DNA of 64,000 bases from Pseudomonadota bacterium (GTDB taxonomy: Bacteria; Pseudomonadota; Gammaproteobacteria; Burkholderiales; Ferrovaceae), in NCBI GenBank assembly GCA_021805725.1, contig JAJZEH010000041.1:62001-126000 (forward strand). Direction: 5' to 3'. Shown in pieces: positions 1 to 9,751 of this stretch. The notes under the pieces are model-generated. The model was not told the DNA's origin, did not search any database, and saw nothing but the letters and a program-made list of their open reading frames with translations. Positions within the stretch are counted from its first letter, which is position 1. The number at the start of each line of letters is the position of its first letter. The position numbers and the translations under genes were made by a program.

Positions 1-98
1 GAAGACGGATCACCCAGCGGATTGTCCACCAGGACCCGTGATTGATGTTCAACCCAGACAAGACGCCCGGAAGGACCCTGCGGCCGCTTGAGCGTCAT
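1..98 (-). CDS. partial esterase-like protein (N-terminus only)
   Basis: The minus strand reads open from an ATG at 98-96 to the left edge of the window (32 codons) with no stop. The visible end of the peptide, around residues 20-30, reads SRVLVDNPLGDP. I associate that pattern with the start of alpha/beta-hydrolase esterases of the enterochelin-esterase type, just before the first strand. It begins 15 nt downstream of the efp stop on the same strand, so it could be co-transcribed with efp. The catalytic region lies outside the window, so the family assignment is tentative. Confidence 0.45.
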   Translation of the reverse strand, partial: MTLKRPQGPSGRLVWVEHQSRVLVDNPLGDPS

Positions 99-113
99 GG
101 GGCGAAGGCAGCC

Positions 114-674
114 TTAGCCCGTCACGCGGCGACGATACTCGCCGGTGGTGGTATCGATTTCAATCCTGTCGCCGGTTTCGCAGAACAATGGTACGGAGAT
201 CTTGAACCCGTTCTTGAGCGTGGCGGGCTTGAGCACCTTGCCCGAAGTATCGCCACGCACCGCGGGCTCGGTGTACTCGATTTCACGCACCAGCGAGTTG
301 GGCAGTTCCACCGAGATGGCGCGACCTTCGTACATGGTGATCTCGCCGGGCATGCCATCTTCCAGATAGTTGATGGCATCTCCCAGACTGTCCACGTCCA
401 TGTCGTACTGGTTGTAATCAGCATCCACGAACACGTAGCTGGGATCTGCATAGTACGAGTAGGTAACTTCCTTGCGCTCCAGAATGACCTGGTCGAGCTT
501 GTCATCCGCCTTGTAAACCACCTCACTGGCAGCACCCGTGAGCAGGTTTCTCAGTTTCATCTTGACCACCGCAGAGCTGCGGCCGCCCTTGTTGTATTCC
601 GCCTTTTGAATGACCATGGGGTCCTTGCCCACCATGATGACATTACCGGAACGAAGTTCTTGAGCCTGTTTCAT
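114..674 (-). CDS. efp: elongation factor P
   Basis: 186 aa, the full length of bacterial EF-P, with KOW-like N-terminal, OB and C-terminal domains (ending near GEYRRR). EF-P binds between the P and E sites and relieves ribosome stalling on polyproline. The loop tip of domain I reads [10 protein letters not shown] with Arg at position 32, the residue that EarP rhamnosylates; lysine-type EF-Ps have Lys there. The modifying enzyme gene earP lies directly upstream on the same strand, 39 nt away. A sigma70-like promoter overlaps the 3' end of earP, so efp can probably be transcribed on its own. Confidence 0.97.
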   Translation of the reverse strand: MKQAQELRSGNVIMVGKDPMVIQKAEYNKGGRSSAVVKMKLRNLLTGAASEVVYKADDKLDQVILERKEVTYSYYADPSYVFVDADYNQYDMDVDSLGDAINYLEDGMPGEITMYEGRAISVELPNSLVREIEYTEPAVRGDTSGKVLKPATLKNGFKISVPLFCETGDRIEIDTTTGEYRRRVTG

Positions 675-712
675 GTTGCACGTCTCTGAAAAGATATGGA
701 AATTAACTTTAA

Positions 713-742
713 ATTATAACAATTTATCTACAAATTCTGCAA
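713..742 (-). promoter_or_regulatory. probable sigma70 promoter of efp
   Basis: On the minus strand, TTGCAG (742-737) and TATAAT (718-713) are separated by 18 nt. The -10 is a perfect consensus in a very AT-rich pocket that contrasts with the surrounding GC-rich sequence. It lies about 40 nt upstream of the efp ATG and overlaps the last codons of earP. Confidence 0.6.
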
Positions 743-1844
743 GGTTATGTGCCAGGTCTGGAAAAGCCGCCTGGCGTCGCGACCAGACCCGGGCGTGCGT
801 CTGCAGGTGCTCCCAATCGGGCAACAGCGCATCCCAGGCGGCACCCATGGACCCTTCGCCGTTCCAGGCGTCAAACAGGTCGCGGTAGCGCTGTGCGATT
901 CCGGCCTCCAGTCCCTGGAGGTAACAATCCAGAAAGGCCTTGAGCTTGATCCGGTGCGCCTGTCCCAATTGAGGGTAGATGTGCCAGACCATGGGGCGGG
1001 CAGCCCACTGGGCGCGAACGAAAGAGTCCTCACCGCGGACGAAGTTGAAGTCGCTTGCCCACAGCAGCGGATCATAATCCACCTGATCCCTGAAGGGCAC
1101 CCAGGCAAGGCTCAGTGCCCCCCTGGCCGCAAAAACCTGCCCGTTGCGGCGTTCAAGATGCTGCGCGGCACGCAACGCCAGGGGGGTTCCCTCGGGAATC
1201 AGGCAACGGATGGTTTTGGGTCCGTGCGCCCAGGTCTCGATCAGATCGTGTACCTGTACGGTATCGTAGCCAAAAAGCGTGACGACTTTGGTCCGTTCGT
1301 CCGGGGGCAGCAGTCCCAGTGTGGACCAGAATTGGGCGCGCGCGCCGGGGGCTGCGTTGAATGCATCCCGTTGGGCCAACAGCCGTGATTCCCGTAGCAA
1401 TCCACCCGTCGTGGGGCCAAAACCTGGAAAAAAGAAATAGCGGGTCAGCGGCAGGGTGGGATGGGGTGAGGGTAAAAGATGGCAGCGGCTGACCCAGTCT
1501 TCGGCGCTGAGGTATTCCAGGTTGATCCAGACCGGGGAAGGAGACTGCCGCGCCATGGCCTGCAAATAGGGTTCTGGCGTGTCGCAGGCAAAGGTTTCCA
1601 GCACCACTTCCGCGACGCGGTCCACCTGAAGGGGCTGCGTCCAGTGACGCACCATGATCCCCTGCACGGTTTGCTCCGGCAATACCGGATCGATACGATG
1701 ATCCAATTGCGCCAGGGTGGGCAAATGATCGATGAAGAGTCGGACTTCGGCACCCCACTCGCCCTGCAACTGGCGGGCAAGCCGCCAGGTCACTCCGGCG
1801 TCGCCAAAGTTGTCCACCACCCGGCAGAAGATATCCCAGCGCAT
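714..1844 (-). CDS. earP: EF-P arginine-32 rhamnosyltransferase EarP
   Basis: 376 aa. This inverting glycosyltransferase transfers rhamnose from dTDP-beta-L-rhamnose to Arg32 of EF-P. The N-terminus reads RVVDNFGDAGVTWRLAR; D11 and D15 match the two functionally important aspartates of the family. The C-terminal nucleotide-sugar site reads FVRGEDSFVRAQWA, with E272 as the other conserved acid. The length is normal for the family. The adjacent efp carries the matching Arg32 acceptor, which supports a working modification pair. I see no dTDP-rhamnose synthesis genes in the window. Confidence 0.96.
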   Translation of the reverse strand: MRWDIFCRVVDNFGDAGVTWRLARQLQGEWGAEVRLFIDHLPTLAQLDHRIDPVLPEQTVQGIMVRHWTQPLQVDRVAEVVLETFACDTPEPYLQAMARQSPSPVWINLEYLSAEDWVSRCHLLPSPHPTLPLTRYFFFPGFGPTTGGLLRESRLLAQRDAFNAAPGARAQFWSTLGLLPPDERTKVVTLFGYDTVQVHDLIETWAHGPKTIRCLIPEGTPLALRAAQHLERRNGQVFAARGALSLAWVPFRDQVDYDPLLWASDFNFVRGEDSFVRAQWAARPMVWHIYPQLGQAHRIKLKAFLDCYLQGLEAGIAQRYRDLFDAWNGEGSMGAAWDALLPDWEHLQTHARVWSRRQAAFPDLAHNLAEFVDKLL

Positions 1845-1877
1845 GCCACTCCGCCTGGCTTCAGGCCCGGGGTACCG

Positions 1878-2294
1878 TCAGACTTTCTTGAAATCCGCGG
1901 CGAGCGCGGCACCTGCCTCGGCAATGAGGCCATCCTGAAAAGACTGCACCCCGGAAACGCCGATGGCTCCGATCATCTCTCCCTTGTTCATGAGGGGGAT
2001 GCCCCCTTCGATAGGGGTGGCCTGGGGCAGGTTGAGCATGATCGTGCGCCCGCCCAGAATGGCTTCCTCGATTTTTTTGGTGGGTCGACGAAACAGGTAG
2101 GCCGTCCTGGCTTTCTGCTGGGCCACTTCAATCGAACCCAGCTGCGTATAGTCCATGCGCTCCAACAGCATCAGGTGCCCCCCCTCATCCACGATGGCAA
2201 TCACCACATTCCAGTTGTTCTCCTCGGCTTTGGCTCGGGCAGCGTTGGCTACTGCTTTGGCATCGGCGAGAGAGAGTGCGGGTTTGATGTACAT
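1878..2294 (-). CDS. GlcG/HbpS-family heme-degrading-like protein
   Basis: 138 aa from an ATG preceded by a good Shine-Dalgarno (CAGGAG about 8 nt upstream); an earlier in-frame start seven codons upstream has none. The protein has the GlcG/HbpS layout: an early VIAIVDEGGHLMLLERMD stretch, then GGIPLMNKGEMIGAIGVSG in the C-terminal half. Members of this fold bind heme or small organic ligands and often sit beside oxidoreductases; the role here is unknown. It lies 33 nt downstream of earP on the opposite side from efp and on the same strand. Confidence 0.82.
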   Translation of the reverse strand: MYIKPALSLADAKAVANAARAKAEENNWNVVIAIVDEGGHLMLLERMDYTQLGSIEVAQQKARTAYLFRRPTKKIEEAILGGRTIMLNLPQATPIEGGIPLMNKGEMIGAIGVSGVQSFQDGLIAEAGAALAADFKKV

Positions 2295-2343
2295 GGAAAA
2301 TACTCCTGAAAGCAAGGGGGCGATATCCTGATTCTACCGAAGA

Positions 2344-3627
2344 TCAGAATTCGCCATGAAAGCGGATGCCATAAACATTGATCGGGCCGCGCGCCTGATT
2401 GTAGGCAGGATTGTTGATGTTCTGCCAATCGAGGGTGATGTGCACGCCGTGCACAATGCCAAACTTATAGTAGGTTTCCAGTACGGCCTCCGGGGCGTAC
2501 ACCAGAAAGCCATCTCCGATGAAAAGGTCGTAATTGCCCGCTTGCAGAAAAGACTGCCGGGCATGACTGATTTCGTTGCGCGCCACACCGACGCCGACCC
2601 CGTCCATGGCCCTGCCCCAGAGCTGGCCATCAAACACCATGCCGAGGCTTGCGCTGCTGTCAGCTTCGGTAAAGGCCATGGATTCGTCATGCCCCCCCGT
2701 CCAGAAAGCGCGGGCAAACAAACCCACCTCGGGCGCCAGGGCCTGCTGCAAATTCAACCCTGCGCCACCACGCTTGGCGTCTGCCTTGGGCGCGCTCTGG
2801 ATGAATACGCCGGTCTGGTTGAGATACTGCGTGTAATCAGCCAACCGCATGCGGCCCTGGTAAGCCAGGAACTTGAGAGCCCCACCCTGCCAGCGCCGTT
2901 CAAGTTCCCAATTGACGCCAAAATGCTGGCCGATGGAACCATCGATTTCCAGCTGGTTGGGCAGACGCGGCATGGCATACCAGCCCGCCCGGGTGGCCCA
3001 GTCGTCCCACTGCAGCTCTGAGGCCATGCCCCAGGTGTAACCGCGCGCATCAGCGGCAAAATCGTAGGCACAGTGCGTCATGAAACACCAGTTGAGAAAC
3101 TGGTCGTCACTCTTGTGGGCATAGGCGTTGTCGTCAAAGAGACCCAGCACGTCCAGCTTTCCCATGGTGAGGCTGATGCGCCGGGTTGTGGAGTCGCGGG
3201 CAAACTGCAAGGCGTCCGCCCCAAGGGTCTGGGTGCCTCCGCCCAGATTCCATGTGTGGGTGACAAAGCCCAGCGCCACATAGCTGGTGAATTTGTTCAG
3301 CATGATGCGTTGCATGTCATTGTTGGTGAGTGCGGCAAGCCCTCCGGCGTTGCTCAGGGGAATGCCCCGAACGGTTTCCACGCGCATCCACGCCTCAGTG
3401 CCCTGACCCAGGTCATAACCCAGGTTGAGTCCCGTCACGCTGGAGTAGGAACGCTCGGCGGCAGAGCTCATGCTGTTGGGTCCATCGGGGTGCAATGACG
3501 GGAAACTGCCGTGATACTGCCCAATGAGCGTCTCGTCCATGTGAAGCGCCCACGACGGATCCGGCTCGGCAGCCAGCACTGCCGAGGCGCACAGCAGCAC
3601 AGCAAGGAATGGATGAAAAATGCGCAT
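2344..3627 (-). CDS. OprB-like carbohydrate-selective porin
   Basis: 427 aa. An N-terminal signal peptide (about residues 1-20, ending VLA/AEP) is followed by a beta-barrel-like chain rich in aromatic/Gly alternation that ends in an aromatic residue (HGEF), as outer-membrane barrels do. The overall pattern (SYSSVTGLNLGYDLG early, LETYYKFGIVHGVHITLDWQ late) fits the OprB family of sugar porins. Its ATG overlaps the stop of the upstream gene (TGATG), so the two are probably translationally coupled. The actual substrate cannot be read from sequence, and a more general porin role is possible. Confidence 0.78.
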   Translation of the reverse strand: MRIFHPFLAVLLCASAVLAAEPDPSWALHMDETLIGQYHGSFPSLHPDGPNSMSSAAERSYSSVTGLNLGYDLGQGTEAWMRVETVRGIPLSNAGGLAALTNNDMQRIMLNKFTSYVALGFVTHTWNLGGGTQTLGADALQFARDSTTRRISLTMGKLDVLGLFDDNAYAHKSDDQFLNWCFMTHCAYDFAADARGYTWGMASELQWDDWATRAGWYAMPRLPNQLEIDGSIGQHFGVNWELERRWQGGALKFLAYQGRMRLADYTQYLNQTGVFIQSAPKADAKRGGAGLNLQQALAPEVGLFARAFWTGGHDESMAFTEADSSASLGMVFDGQLWGRAMDGVGVGVARNEISHARQSFLQAGNYDLFIGDGFLVYAPEAVLETYYKFGIVHGVHITLDWQNINNPAYNQARGPINVYGIRFHGEF

Positions 3628-4427
3628 CAATCGAAGGGAACCTCAAATATGCTCTTGATGGTCCAGCGGTCGGAGGATTGCGTCAGGCCACGACCGATGC
3701 CCAGATTGAATACCCAGGGTTTGCGGTCCACGTCCACGACCAGAAACAGCGTGTGCGCCTGATCTGCGAAGGGCAGGGGATTATTGACGCTGCCCAGATC
3801 CGCATAATATTCAAATCCGGCTGCCAGCCCCTGCGTCACGTTGCGCGACACCTTGAACGAGGGGGAGAACTCAGGCCCTCCCTGGCGGTAACCTGCACGC
3901 AGCGGGTAATCCATCGATGGATTGGTGACAAACAACCAGTCTGGCGTGCGATAACCCAGAATGGGCCGAAACTCGATGGCATTCTGGTACTGCTCGTATT
4001 GCGGTTTCACCGCCGACACTTCGATATTCAGGCCATAAAAAACACCGCCCGTTTCAGGGGCCTGCCGGGGGATCCATTTCAGGCGCACCCTGGGGCCCGC
4101 AAATCCGGTGATGCCTTCAGCATCATGCACCACCGGAAGATAGAGTCCCGCTTCCAGCGTTTCGGTCAGCCCATAACTGATCTCGGGCGTACCCCGGTAT
4201 CCATGCACATTCTGGACTTCGCCCGGGTACTCCTGCGCGGACACCCCGGAAGGCGTGGCGTTGAAATGCAGTTCAAGCCCCCACTGGCCCGGCTTGTTGA
4301 TGCTGTCGTCATAGACCTGGATTTCGTCCTGCAGTGTTGCCAGGGCCAGGCCGGCCCACAGCAACCCTGCAAAGCCCGCAATGGCACGCTGAAGTGTCCG
4401 TCTTTCGGTGTATTTGATTTTTGGCAT
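3627..4427 (-). CDS. predicted outer-membrane beta-barrel protein, function unknown
   Basis: 266 aa from the ATG at 4427. The N-terminus has a basic stretch followed by a hydrophobic segment ending ALA, a probable signal peptide. The rest alternates polar and hydrophobic residues in short strands (GQWGLELHFNATPSG, LEAGLYLPVV, FNLGIGRGL), as in transport-like barrels. The reading frame stays open upstream through the pntAB terminator, but that part is not protein-like, so I reject the longer start. Its stop overlaps the start of the OprB-like porin. It probably forms a two-gene envelope operon. Confidence 0.65.
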   Translation of the reverse strand: MPKIKYTERRTLQRAIAGFAGLLWAGLALATLQDEIQVYDDSINKPGQWGLELHFNATPSGVSAQEYPGEVQNVHGYRGTPEISYGLTETLEAGLYLPVVHDAEGITGFAGPRVRLKWIPRQAPETGGVFYGLNIEVSAVKPQYEQYQNAIEFRPILGYRTPDWLFVTNPSMDYPLRAGYRQGGPEFSPSFKVSRNVTQGLAAGFEYYADLGSVNNPLPFADQAHTLFLVVDVDRKPWVFNLGIGRGLTQSSDRWTIKSIFEVPFD

Positions 4428-4455
4428 TGTCTTTAAGTTGTAACACTTCCGGAAA

Positions 4456-4490
4456 GTAAAAATCCCCCGCTCATTGCTGAGTCGAGGGAT
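4456..4490 (-). terminator. intrinsic terminator of pntAB
   Basis: On the minus strand the arms ATCCCTCG (4490-4483) and CGGGGGAT (4469-4462) pair with one G.U wobble. They enclose a second stem CTCA/TGAG with a GCAA tetraloop, followed by a run of five T. It sits 37 nt after the pntB stop and only about 30 nt before the next minus-strand gene. Confidence 0.8.
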
Positions 4491-4527
4491 CGTGGCACGT
4501 CGGTCGATCCGGTAGTCGTAACAGCTT

Positions 4528-5919
4528 TCAGGATGGAATATGGGCCAGGATGCCATCCACGCTCTTTTTGGCATCGCCAAACAGCATGCGGGTATTTTCC
4601 TTGAAGAAGAGTGGATTATCCACCCCCGCATAGCCCGTGGCCATGCTGCGCTTGAACACCACCACCGTTTTGGCCTTCCAGACCTCCAGCACCGGCATCC
4701 CTGCAATGGGGCTGCCCGGATCATCCTGGGCACTGGGGTTGACGATGTCGTTGGCACCCACCACCAGCACCGCATCGGTCTCAGGGAAATCGGCATTGAT
4801 TTCATCCATCTCCAGCACGATGTCGTAGGGCACCTTGGCTTCGGCCAACAGCACGTTCATGTGTCCGGGCAAACGTCCAGCCACCGGATGGATGCCAAAA
4901 CGCACCTTGACGCCCTTGGCACGCAGGCGCTTTGTGATTTCGCTGATCACACCCTGGGCCTGGGCCACGGCCATGCCATACCCTGGCACAATGATCACTT
5001 CCTTGGCATCCACAAGCAGCTGTGCCGTGTCTTCTGCGCTGATGGCCACCACTTCGCCCTCGGGGGCAGCTGCGCTGGAGGTGCCTCCACCCGTACCAAA
5101 GCCCCCCAGAATGACGCTGATGAAACTGCGGTTCATGGCGCGACACATGATGTAAGACAGAATCGCCCCGCTACTGCCCACCAAGGCACCTGTCACGATG
5201 AGCAGATCATTGGAGAGCATGAAGCCCGTCGCCGCCGCAGCCCAGCCAGAATAACTGTTGAGCATGGAAACCACCACCGGCATATCCGCCCCGCCGATGG
5301 ACATGACCAGATGAATTCCGAAGAGGAAGGCGATTGCCGTCATCACAATCAGCGGCACCAACCCATGGGTACCCTCGGATCCCAGGAATACACCGCCCAG
5401 GTAGAACACCACCAAGAGACCGGCGAGATTGAGCCAATGACGCGCCGGCAGCATAAGCGGTTTGCCGGAAATGGAGCCGCGCAGTTTTCCAAAGGCGATG
5501 ATGGAGCCAGTAAAGGTCACCGCGCCGATGAAAATGCCCAGGTAAATTTCCACTTCGTGAATGGTTTTCTCGGCACCAGCGAGATGCGCATTGGGGTCGA
5601 GGTAGCTGGAATATCCCACCAGCGTGGCGGCAAGTCCCACAAAGCTGTGCAGCACCGCTACCAGTTCAGGCATCTGGGTCATTTCAACCCGCACCGCCAA
5701 AACCCAACCGGCCACCGCGCCGATCAGAATTGCGGGAATCAGCAACGCATAACCCGTCACCTGTGCGCCAATAACGGTCGCCAGGATGGCAATGGCCATT
5801 CCCAAGGCGCCGTAAAAGTTTCCACGCCGCGCTGTTTCCTGCCGGGACAAACCTCCCAGGCTCAAAATGAACAGGATCGCCGCCGCGATGTAGGAAACCG
5901 TCATCAATCCGTTTGCCAT
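4528..5919 (-). CDS. pntB: NAD(P) transhydrogenase subunit beta
   Basis: 463 aa. The N-terminal two-thirds is a multi-helix membrane domain (domain II part). The C-terminal NADP(H)-binding domain III contains [14 protein letters not shown], followed by [23 protein letters not shown] and [13 protein letters not shown]. With PntA it couples proton entry to hydride transfer from NADH to NADP+, supplying NADPH. It lies 10 nt downstream of pntA and ends at a clear terminator. Confidence 0.97.
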   Translation of the reverse strand: MANGLMTVSYIAAAILFILSLGGLSRQETARRGNFYGALGMAIAILATVIGAQVTGYALLIPAILIGAVAGWVLAVRVEMTQMPELVAVLHSFVGLAATLVGYSSYLDPNAHLAGAEKTIHEVEIYLGIFIGAVTFTGSIIAFGKLRGSISGKPLMLPARHWLNLAGLLVVFYLGGVFLGSEGTHGLVPLIVMTAIAFLFGIHLVMSIGGADMPVVVSMLNSYSGWAAAATGFMLSNDLLIVTGALVGSSGAILSYIMCRAMNRSFISVILGGFGTGGGTSSAAAPEGEVVAISAEDTAQLLVDAKEVIIVPGYGMAVAQAQGVISEITKRLRAKGVKVRFGIHPVAGRLPGHMNVLLAEAKVPYDIVLEMDEINADFPETDAVLVVGANDIVNPSAQDDPGSPIAGMPVLEVWKAKTVVVFKRSMATGYAGVDNPLFFKENTRMLFGDAKKSVDGILAHIPS

Positions 5920-5929
5920 GTGTCGGTCC

Positions 5930-7501
5930 TCAGTCTTTACGGAACATATTCAACATGCGCTGGGTGACGCGAAAGCCCCCGGCAATGTTGATGGTTGCAA
6001 TCAATACGGAAAACACTGCCAATACCATGACCAGCGAATCAGGGCTGGATACCTGCAGGAGCGCACCGATCACGATGATGCCGCTGATGGCATTGGTCAC
6101 GCTCATGAGCGGCGTGTGCAATGCAGGCGTCACGTTCCACACCACCTGATAGCCCACGAAGCAGGCCAGGACGAACACGGTGAAGTGCGGCAGGAAGGCG
6201 GGCGGGGCATAGGCCCCAATCGCACCAAACACCAGGATGCCCAGCACGGCAATGGTGACCAGCGTACTACCCTTGGTGGGCGGCGAGGGTTCGCCATGCT
6301 TGGGAGCAGCCACGGGTGCCGCAGCAGGCTTGGCCGGCGCTATGGCAGGAACTTTCAGTGGCGGGGCGGGCCAGGTCAACGCACCGTTGTGAACCACCGT
6401 GGCGCCACGAATCACGTCGTCTTCCATGTTGACCACGATCTGGCCGTCTTTGGCCGGCGTGAGATCCGTCAGTAGATGACGCAGGTTGGTACCATACAAC
6501 TGGCTGGATTGGGCCGACAAACGGCTGGGCAGATCGGTGTAACCAATCACGCTCACCCCATTCACCACGGCCACCTCGCCCGGCACGGTGCATTCGCAGT
6601 TGCCGCCCTGTTCGGCGGCCAGATCCACAATGACGCTGCCAGGCTTCATGGAAGCCACCATTTCGGCCGTAATCAACTTGGGTGCGGGTTTTCCGGGGAT
6701 CAGCGCGGTGGTCACGATGATGTCCACTTCCCTGGCTTGCGCGGCGAACAGCGCCATTTCGGCCTTGATGAATTCCGGGCTCATCTGCTTGGCGTAGCCC
6801 CCAGAACCAGAGCCTTCTTCTTCAAAGTCCAGTTCCAGAAATTCGGCGCCCATGCTCTCGATCTGTTGCTTGACCTCGGGGCGCGTATCAAAGGCGCGCA
6901 CGATGGCGCCCAGGCCCCGGGCTGTTCCCAGCGCGGAGAGGCCTGCAACGCCAGCGCCAATCACCATGACCTTGGCCGGCTGGACTTTGCCCGCAGCCGT
7001 GATCTGGCCCGTAAAGAACCGTCCAAAATGCTGCGAAGCCTCAATGATGGCCCGGTATCCCGCGATATTGGCCATGGAGCTCAACGCATCCATTTTCTGT
7101 GCCCGGGAAATACGGGGAATGGCGTCCATGGCCAGCACGGTGACTCCACGGGCCATCAACATTTCCATCAAGTCCGAGTTCTGTGCGGGCCAGATGAAAC
7201 TGATCAGGGTTTTGCCCGGATTCAGCAATTCGGATTCATGAATTCCCAGCACAGGATGCTGTTCGGGAGGACGCACCTTCATCACGATGTCCGCATGCCC
7301 CCATAACGACCGTGCATCCGGCACGATCTCCACACCGACGGCTGCATAAGCTTCGTCAGACAACTGCGACCCCGTACCCGCCCCGGCCTCGAGCGCAACC
7401 TTGAAGCCCAGCTTCATCAGTTGTGTCGCCGTGTCCGGAGTGGCCGCAACCCGCCGCTCCCCGGAATGCACTTCACGGGGAATCCCGATTATCATTGCCA
7501 T
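5930..7501 (-). CDS. pntA: NAD(P) transhydrogenase subunit alpha (fused PntAA-PntAB type)
   Basis: 523 aa. The N-terminal alanine-dehydrogenase-like NAD(H) domain I has the dinucleotide motif [13 protein letters not shown] near residues 181-191 and the RQD-loop region before it. An Ala/Pro-rich linker around residues 385-420 leads to a C-terminal membrane part with about four helices. Some betaproteobacteria split this into two genes; here it is one chain, as in E. coli. First gene of the pntAB operon; ampD ends 57 nt upstream. Confidence 0.97.
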   Translation of the reverse strand: MAMIIGIPREVHSGERRVAATPDTATQLMKLGFKVALEAGAGTGSQLSDEAYAAVGVEIVPDARSLWGHADIVMKVRPPEQHPVLGIHESELLNPGKTLISFIWPAQNSDLMEMLMARGVTVLAMDAIPRISRAQKMDALSSMANIAGYRAIIEASQHFGRFFTGQITAAGKVQPAKVMVIGAGVAGLSALGTARGLGAIVRAFDTRPEVKQQIESMGAEFLELDFEEEGSGSGGYAKQMSPEFIKAEMALFAAQAREVDIIVTTALIPGKPAPKLITAEMVASMKPGSVIVDLAAEQGGNCECTVPGEVAVVNGVSVIGYTDLPSRLSAQSSQLYGTNLRHLLTDLTPAKDGQIVVNMEDDVIRGATVVHNGALTWPAPPLKVPAIAPAKPAAAPVAAPKHGEPSPPTKGSTLVTIAVLGILVFGAIGAYAPPAFLPHFTVFVLACFVGYQVVWNVTPALHTPLMSVTNAISGIIVIGALLQVSSPDSLVMVLAVFSVLIATINIAGGFRVTQRMLNMFRKD

Positions 7502-7558
7502 TTAAATCTCCCTATGGATGGTTCTTTGGGGGTCTTGGCGCCCCGATAGCCTCGCATT

Positions 7559-8137
7559 CTATCCCGAGCGCGCACCGTTTGGACAGTCAGGGGTTTTGGC
7601 CCTAATTCGGCCCCAATCAAAGCAAGGTCCGGGGTCGGTCTTGCGGCCCGGCGCAATGTCCGAATGTCCCACCATCGCCTGGATGGGATAGGTCTGGTAC
7701 AAGCTGTTGGCCAGGGCAATCAATACTTCATATTGGGCGTCTTCAAAGGGTTGGGTATCGCACCCTTCCAGCTCGATGCCGATGGAAAATGCGTTGCAGT
7801 GTTCCCGCCCCCTCCAGCATGACACGCCGGCATGCCAGGCCCGTTGAAGACATGGCACAAACTGGACCAACTCGCCGGTGCGCCGGATGAGGAAATGGGA
7901 CGAAACTTCCAGATTGCGCAACGACGCATAAGCCGGATGCGACTCCGGGTCAAGGCGATTGGTAAACAACCGGAGGACGTCCTCACCGCCAAACTGACCC
8001 GGAGGCAGGCTGATGTTGTGCACCACCAGGAGCACGATGGAGGTGCGTGAAGGGCGCTCATCGCAGTTGGGCGAGGGTATCTGGCGCGCGCGCCGGACGA
8101 TGCCTTGCGCGTCTACCGGAAAGGCCAGGCTCGACAC
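7559..8137 (-). CDS. ampD: 1,6-anhydro-N-acetylmuramyl-L-alanine amidase AmpD
   Basis: 192 aa from a GTG at 8137, placed one base after the stop of the upstream gene and preceded by a GGCGGGG stretch. The N-terminus (RQIPSPNCDERP) is typical of AmpD. Zinc ligands are visible: H40 in VVHNISLPPG, and H158 and D168 in GHSDIAPGRKTDPGP; K166 and E122 match other active-site positions. It cleaves anhydro-muropeptides in cytosolic peptidoglycan recycling. No AmpR or AmpC is visible nearby. The frame is open further upstream but only inside the preceding gene. Confidence 0.94.
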   Translation of the reverse strand: MSSLAFPVDAQGIVRRARQIPSPNCDERPSRTSIVLLVVHNISLPPGQFGGEDVLRLFTNRLDPESHPAYASLRNLEVSSHFLIRRTGELVQFVPCLQRAWHAGVSCWRGREHCNAFSIGIELEGCDTQPFEDAQYEVLIALANSLYQTYPIQAMVGHSDIAPGRKTDPGPCFDWGRIRAKTPDCPNGARSG

Positions 8138-8138
8138 C

Positions 8139-8369
8139 CTACGAACGCCCCGCCTGTCGATGGGCCTCGCTGCAATAGAAGTCTCCCCCCCCGGAGACTG
8201 CTTCAGAGCGCAGCACGTAAACGCCGCAACGCGCGCACCGCACCGTCTCCTGAGCGCCGGAATCCACGGGCGGAGGTGGAGGCTGGACAACGGTGAGGCG
8301 TCGCAGGGCCGGCAGCAGGTATTTGAAGGCCAGCCAGATCGCAAGCCCCCAGAGCAGTAGTCTTAACAT
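8139..8369 (-). CDS. PP0621-family small zinc-ribbon-like membrane protein
   Basis: 76 aa: one N-terminal hydrophobic helix (about residues 1-20), a Pro-rich linker (VQPPPPPVD), then a small Cys cluster CARCGVYV ... FYCSEAHR that looks like a treble-clef metal site. This layout matches the PP0621 family, commonly seen in beta- and gammaproteobacteria and of unknown role. Its TAG stop abuts the GTG of ampD, so the two are likely translated from one message. Confidence 0.82.
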   Translation of the reverse strand: MLRLLLWGLAIWLAFKYLLPALRRLTVVQPPPPPVDSGAQETVRCARCGVYVLRSEAVSGGGDFYCSEAHRQAGRS

Positions 8370-8448
8370 CCGGATAATCTACCATGAGCAGAGCTCCCGA
8401 TGGAATCAGTGGTAGACTGGAACGCTCAACTCACGCATCCGATTTTTC

Positions 8449-9369
8449 ATGTCCCAGCCCCACCCGGAACGCCCCCGATGGAAAGGTTTTTTGGCTGCAG
8501 GTACGGTCATTGTCTGTTGGACCGGCTTTAACATCGTCTCGCGTCTGGGCGGGAAAAGCGTCCTGACGCCTTTTGACATTGCAGCCCTGCGTTTTGCCGT
8601 CTCCGCAGCCTTCATGCTGCCCGTATTCATCGCCGTCAAGAATTCGCTGCCCCCGTTCCGGCTCATTGCCATGGCCTCGGCAGGCGGCATGTTCTATGCC
8701 CTGCTCGCCTATGGGGGTTTTGCCTATGCACCTGCAGCCCATGCGGGCATCATCATCAACGGTGGGGTGCCATTGGCCACGGCGGGGCTGGCCTGGCTGT
8801 GGCTGAAGGATCGTCCCAGTCCACGCGCACTTCTGGCGCTGGGCATTGCCGCAACGGGCGTGCTGGTCATCGGACTCAAGAGCCTGGGGGCGCCCCATGC
8901 AGATAATCCGATGGAATGGCTGGGCGACCTCTTTTTTGTGGGCGCCGCAATTCTGTGGGCTTGTTACGGATTGATGGTGCGTCTGTGGCGCATTCGACCC
9001 ATCGACGCCGTCAGCGGCATCGCCGTGACCTCGGCCAGCCTTTATTTGCCCATCTATTTCCTGTTTTTACCCAAGGGCATTGTTCACGCACCCATGAACG
9101 ACATTCTGCTGCAGGGATTTTATCAAGGCATGGTGGCGGCACTCGTGGCTGCATTCAGCTATGCCTATGCCACCTTGTCCCTGGGCAGCGGCGCCGCCTC
9201 CCTGACGCTCGCCATCGTTCCGGCCACTTCAGCACTGCTGGCAGTCCCGCTGCTGGGAGAGTCCTTTGGTGGCATGACCGTGGTGGGAGTCATCCTGGTC
9301 ACGACAGGAGCCACCTTTGGTGCACTCATCAAAAAATCAGCACCAGCGCCCAGGTCGACGCCACATTGA
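8449..9369 (+). CDS. EamA/DMT-family transporter
   Basis: 306 aa with about ten hydrophobic segments in two EamA repeats (first near residues 10-145, second near 155-300). This is the usual topology of drug/metabolite-transporter-superfamily permeases that export amino acids or other metabolites. The substrate is not readable. It is transcribed away from the PP0621 gene; the 80-nt gap must hold both promoters. Its 3' end overlaps the convergent dgkA gene by 41 nt. Confidence 0.87.
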   Translation: MSQPHPERPRWKGFLAAGTVIVCWTGFNIVSRLGGKSVLTPFDIAALRFAVSAAFMLPVFIAVKNSLPPFRLIAMASAGGMFYALLAYGGFAYAPAAHAGIIINGGVPLATAGLAWLWLKDRPSPRALLALGIAATGVLVIGLKSLGAPHADNPMEWLGDLFFVGAAILWACYGLMVRLWRIRPIDAVSGIAVTSASLYLPIYFLFLPKGIVHAPMNDILLQGFYQGMVAALVAAFSYAYATLSLGSGAASLTLAIVPATSALLAVPLLGESFGGMTVVGVILVTTGATFGALIKKSAPAPRSTPH

Positions 9370-9751
9370 CCAGGCTCACCAACACGGCAGCGCTGCCGAT
9401 ATCCTTGGCCCGTTTGGCCAGCAGATGATCTTCCAGGGAGATGCGATCCACCGTGGCCTCGATGGCCGAGTTCAGCAACTCCACAAGCAGCACCAGCAAC
9501 ACGCTTCCCACCATCAGGGCATGCCCCGTGCCGGAAGCTGAGAGTAACAGCGAGACCGGAATCAGGATCAGCGTGAGCACCACCTCCTGACGAAAGGCGC
9601 TCTCATGCCGGTACGCCAGGGCAAAGCCGTTGATGGAATAACCCAGCGCATTCCAGACGCGCCGCAGCCCGGTTTTTCCCTTATAGGGGCTTTCAGGACA
9701 GGGTTTGTTCAAGGGGATTGGGCTCAATGTTGCTGTCCGGCAGGCGGGCAA
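9329..9751 (-). CDS. dgkA: diacylglycerol kinase (prokaryotic DagK type)
   Basis: Up to 140 aa. The core carries the family signature LVELLNSAIEATVDRI and, before it, an amphipathic N-terminal segment (KGKTGLRRVWNALGYS) and three membrane helices. It phosphorylates diacylglycerol to phosphatidate at the inner membrane. Start is uncertain: both candidates are TTG (9751 or 9712) and lie inside the 3' end of the upstream glycosyltransferase gene. It overlaps the EamA gene convergently. Downstream position after a glycosyltransferase suggests recycling of diacylglycerol from glycolipid metabolism. Confidence 0.9.
   Translation of the reverse strand: MPACRTATLSPIPLNKPCPESPYKGKTGLRRVWNALGYSINGFALAYRHESAFRQEVVLTLILIPVSLLLSASGTGHALMVGSVLLVLLVELLNSAIEATVDRISLEDHLLAKRAKDIGSAAVLVSLVNVASTWALVLIF

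Noticed and set aside
4428..4805. Longer start for the outer-membrane protein gene
   Set aside because: Would run through the pntAB terminator and the pntB 3' end in the wrong frame.
4540..5967. 475-codon open frame on the plus strand
   Set aside because: Antisense to pntB; composition is His/Gln/Arg-rich shadow sequence with no recognisable domain.
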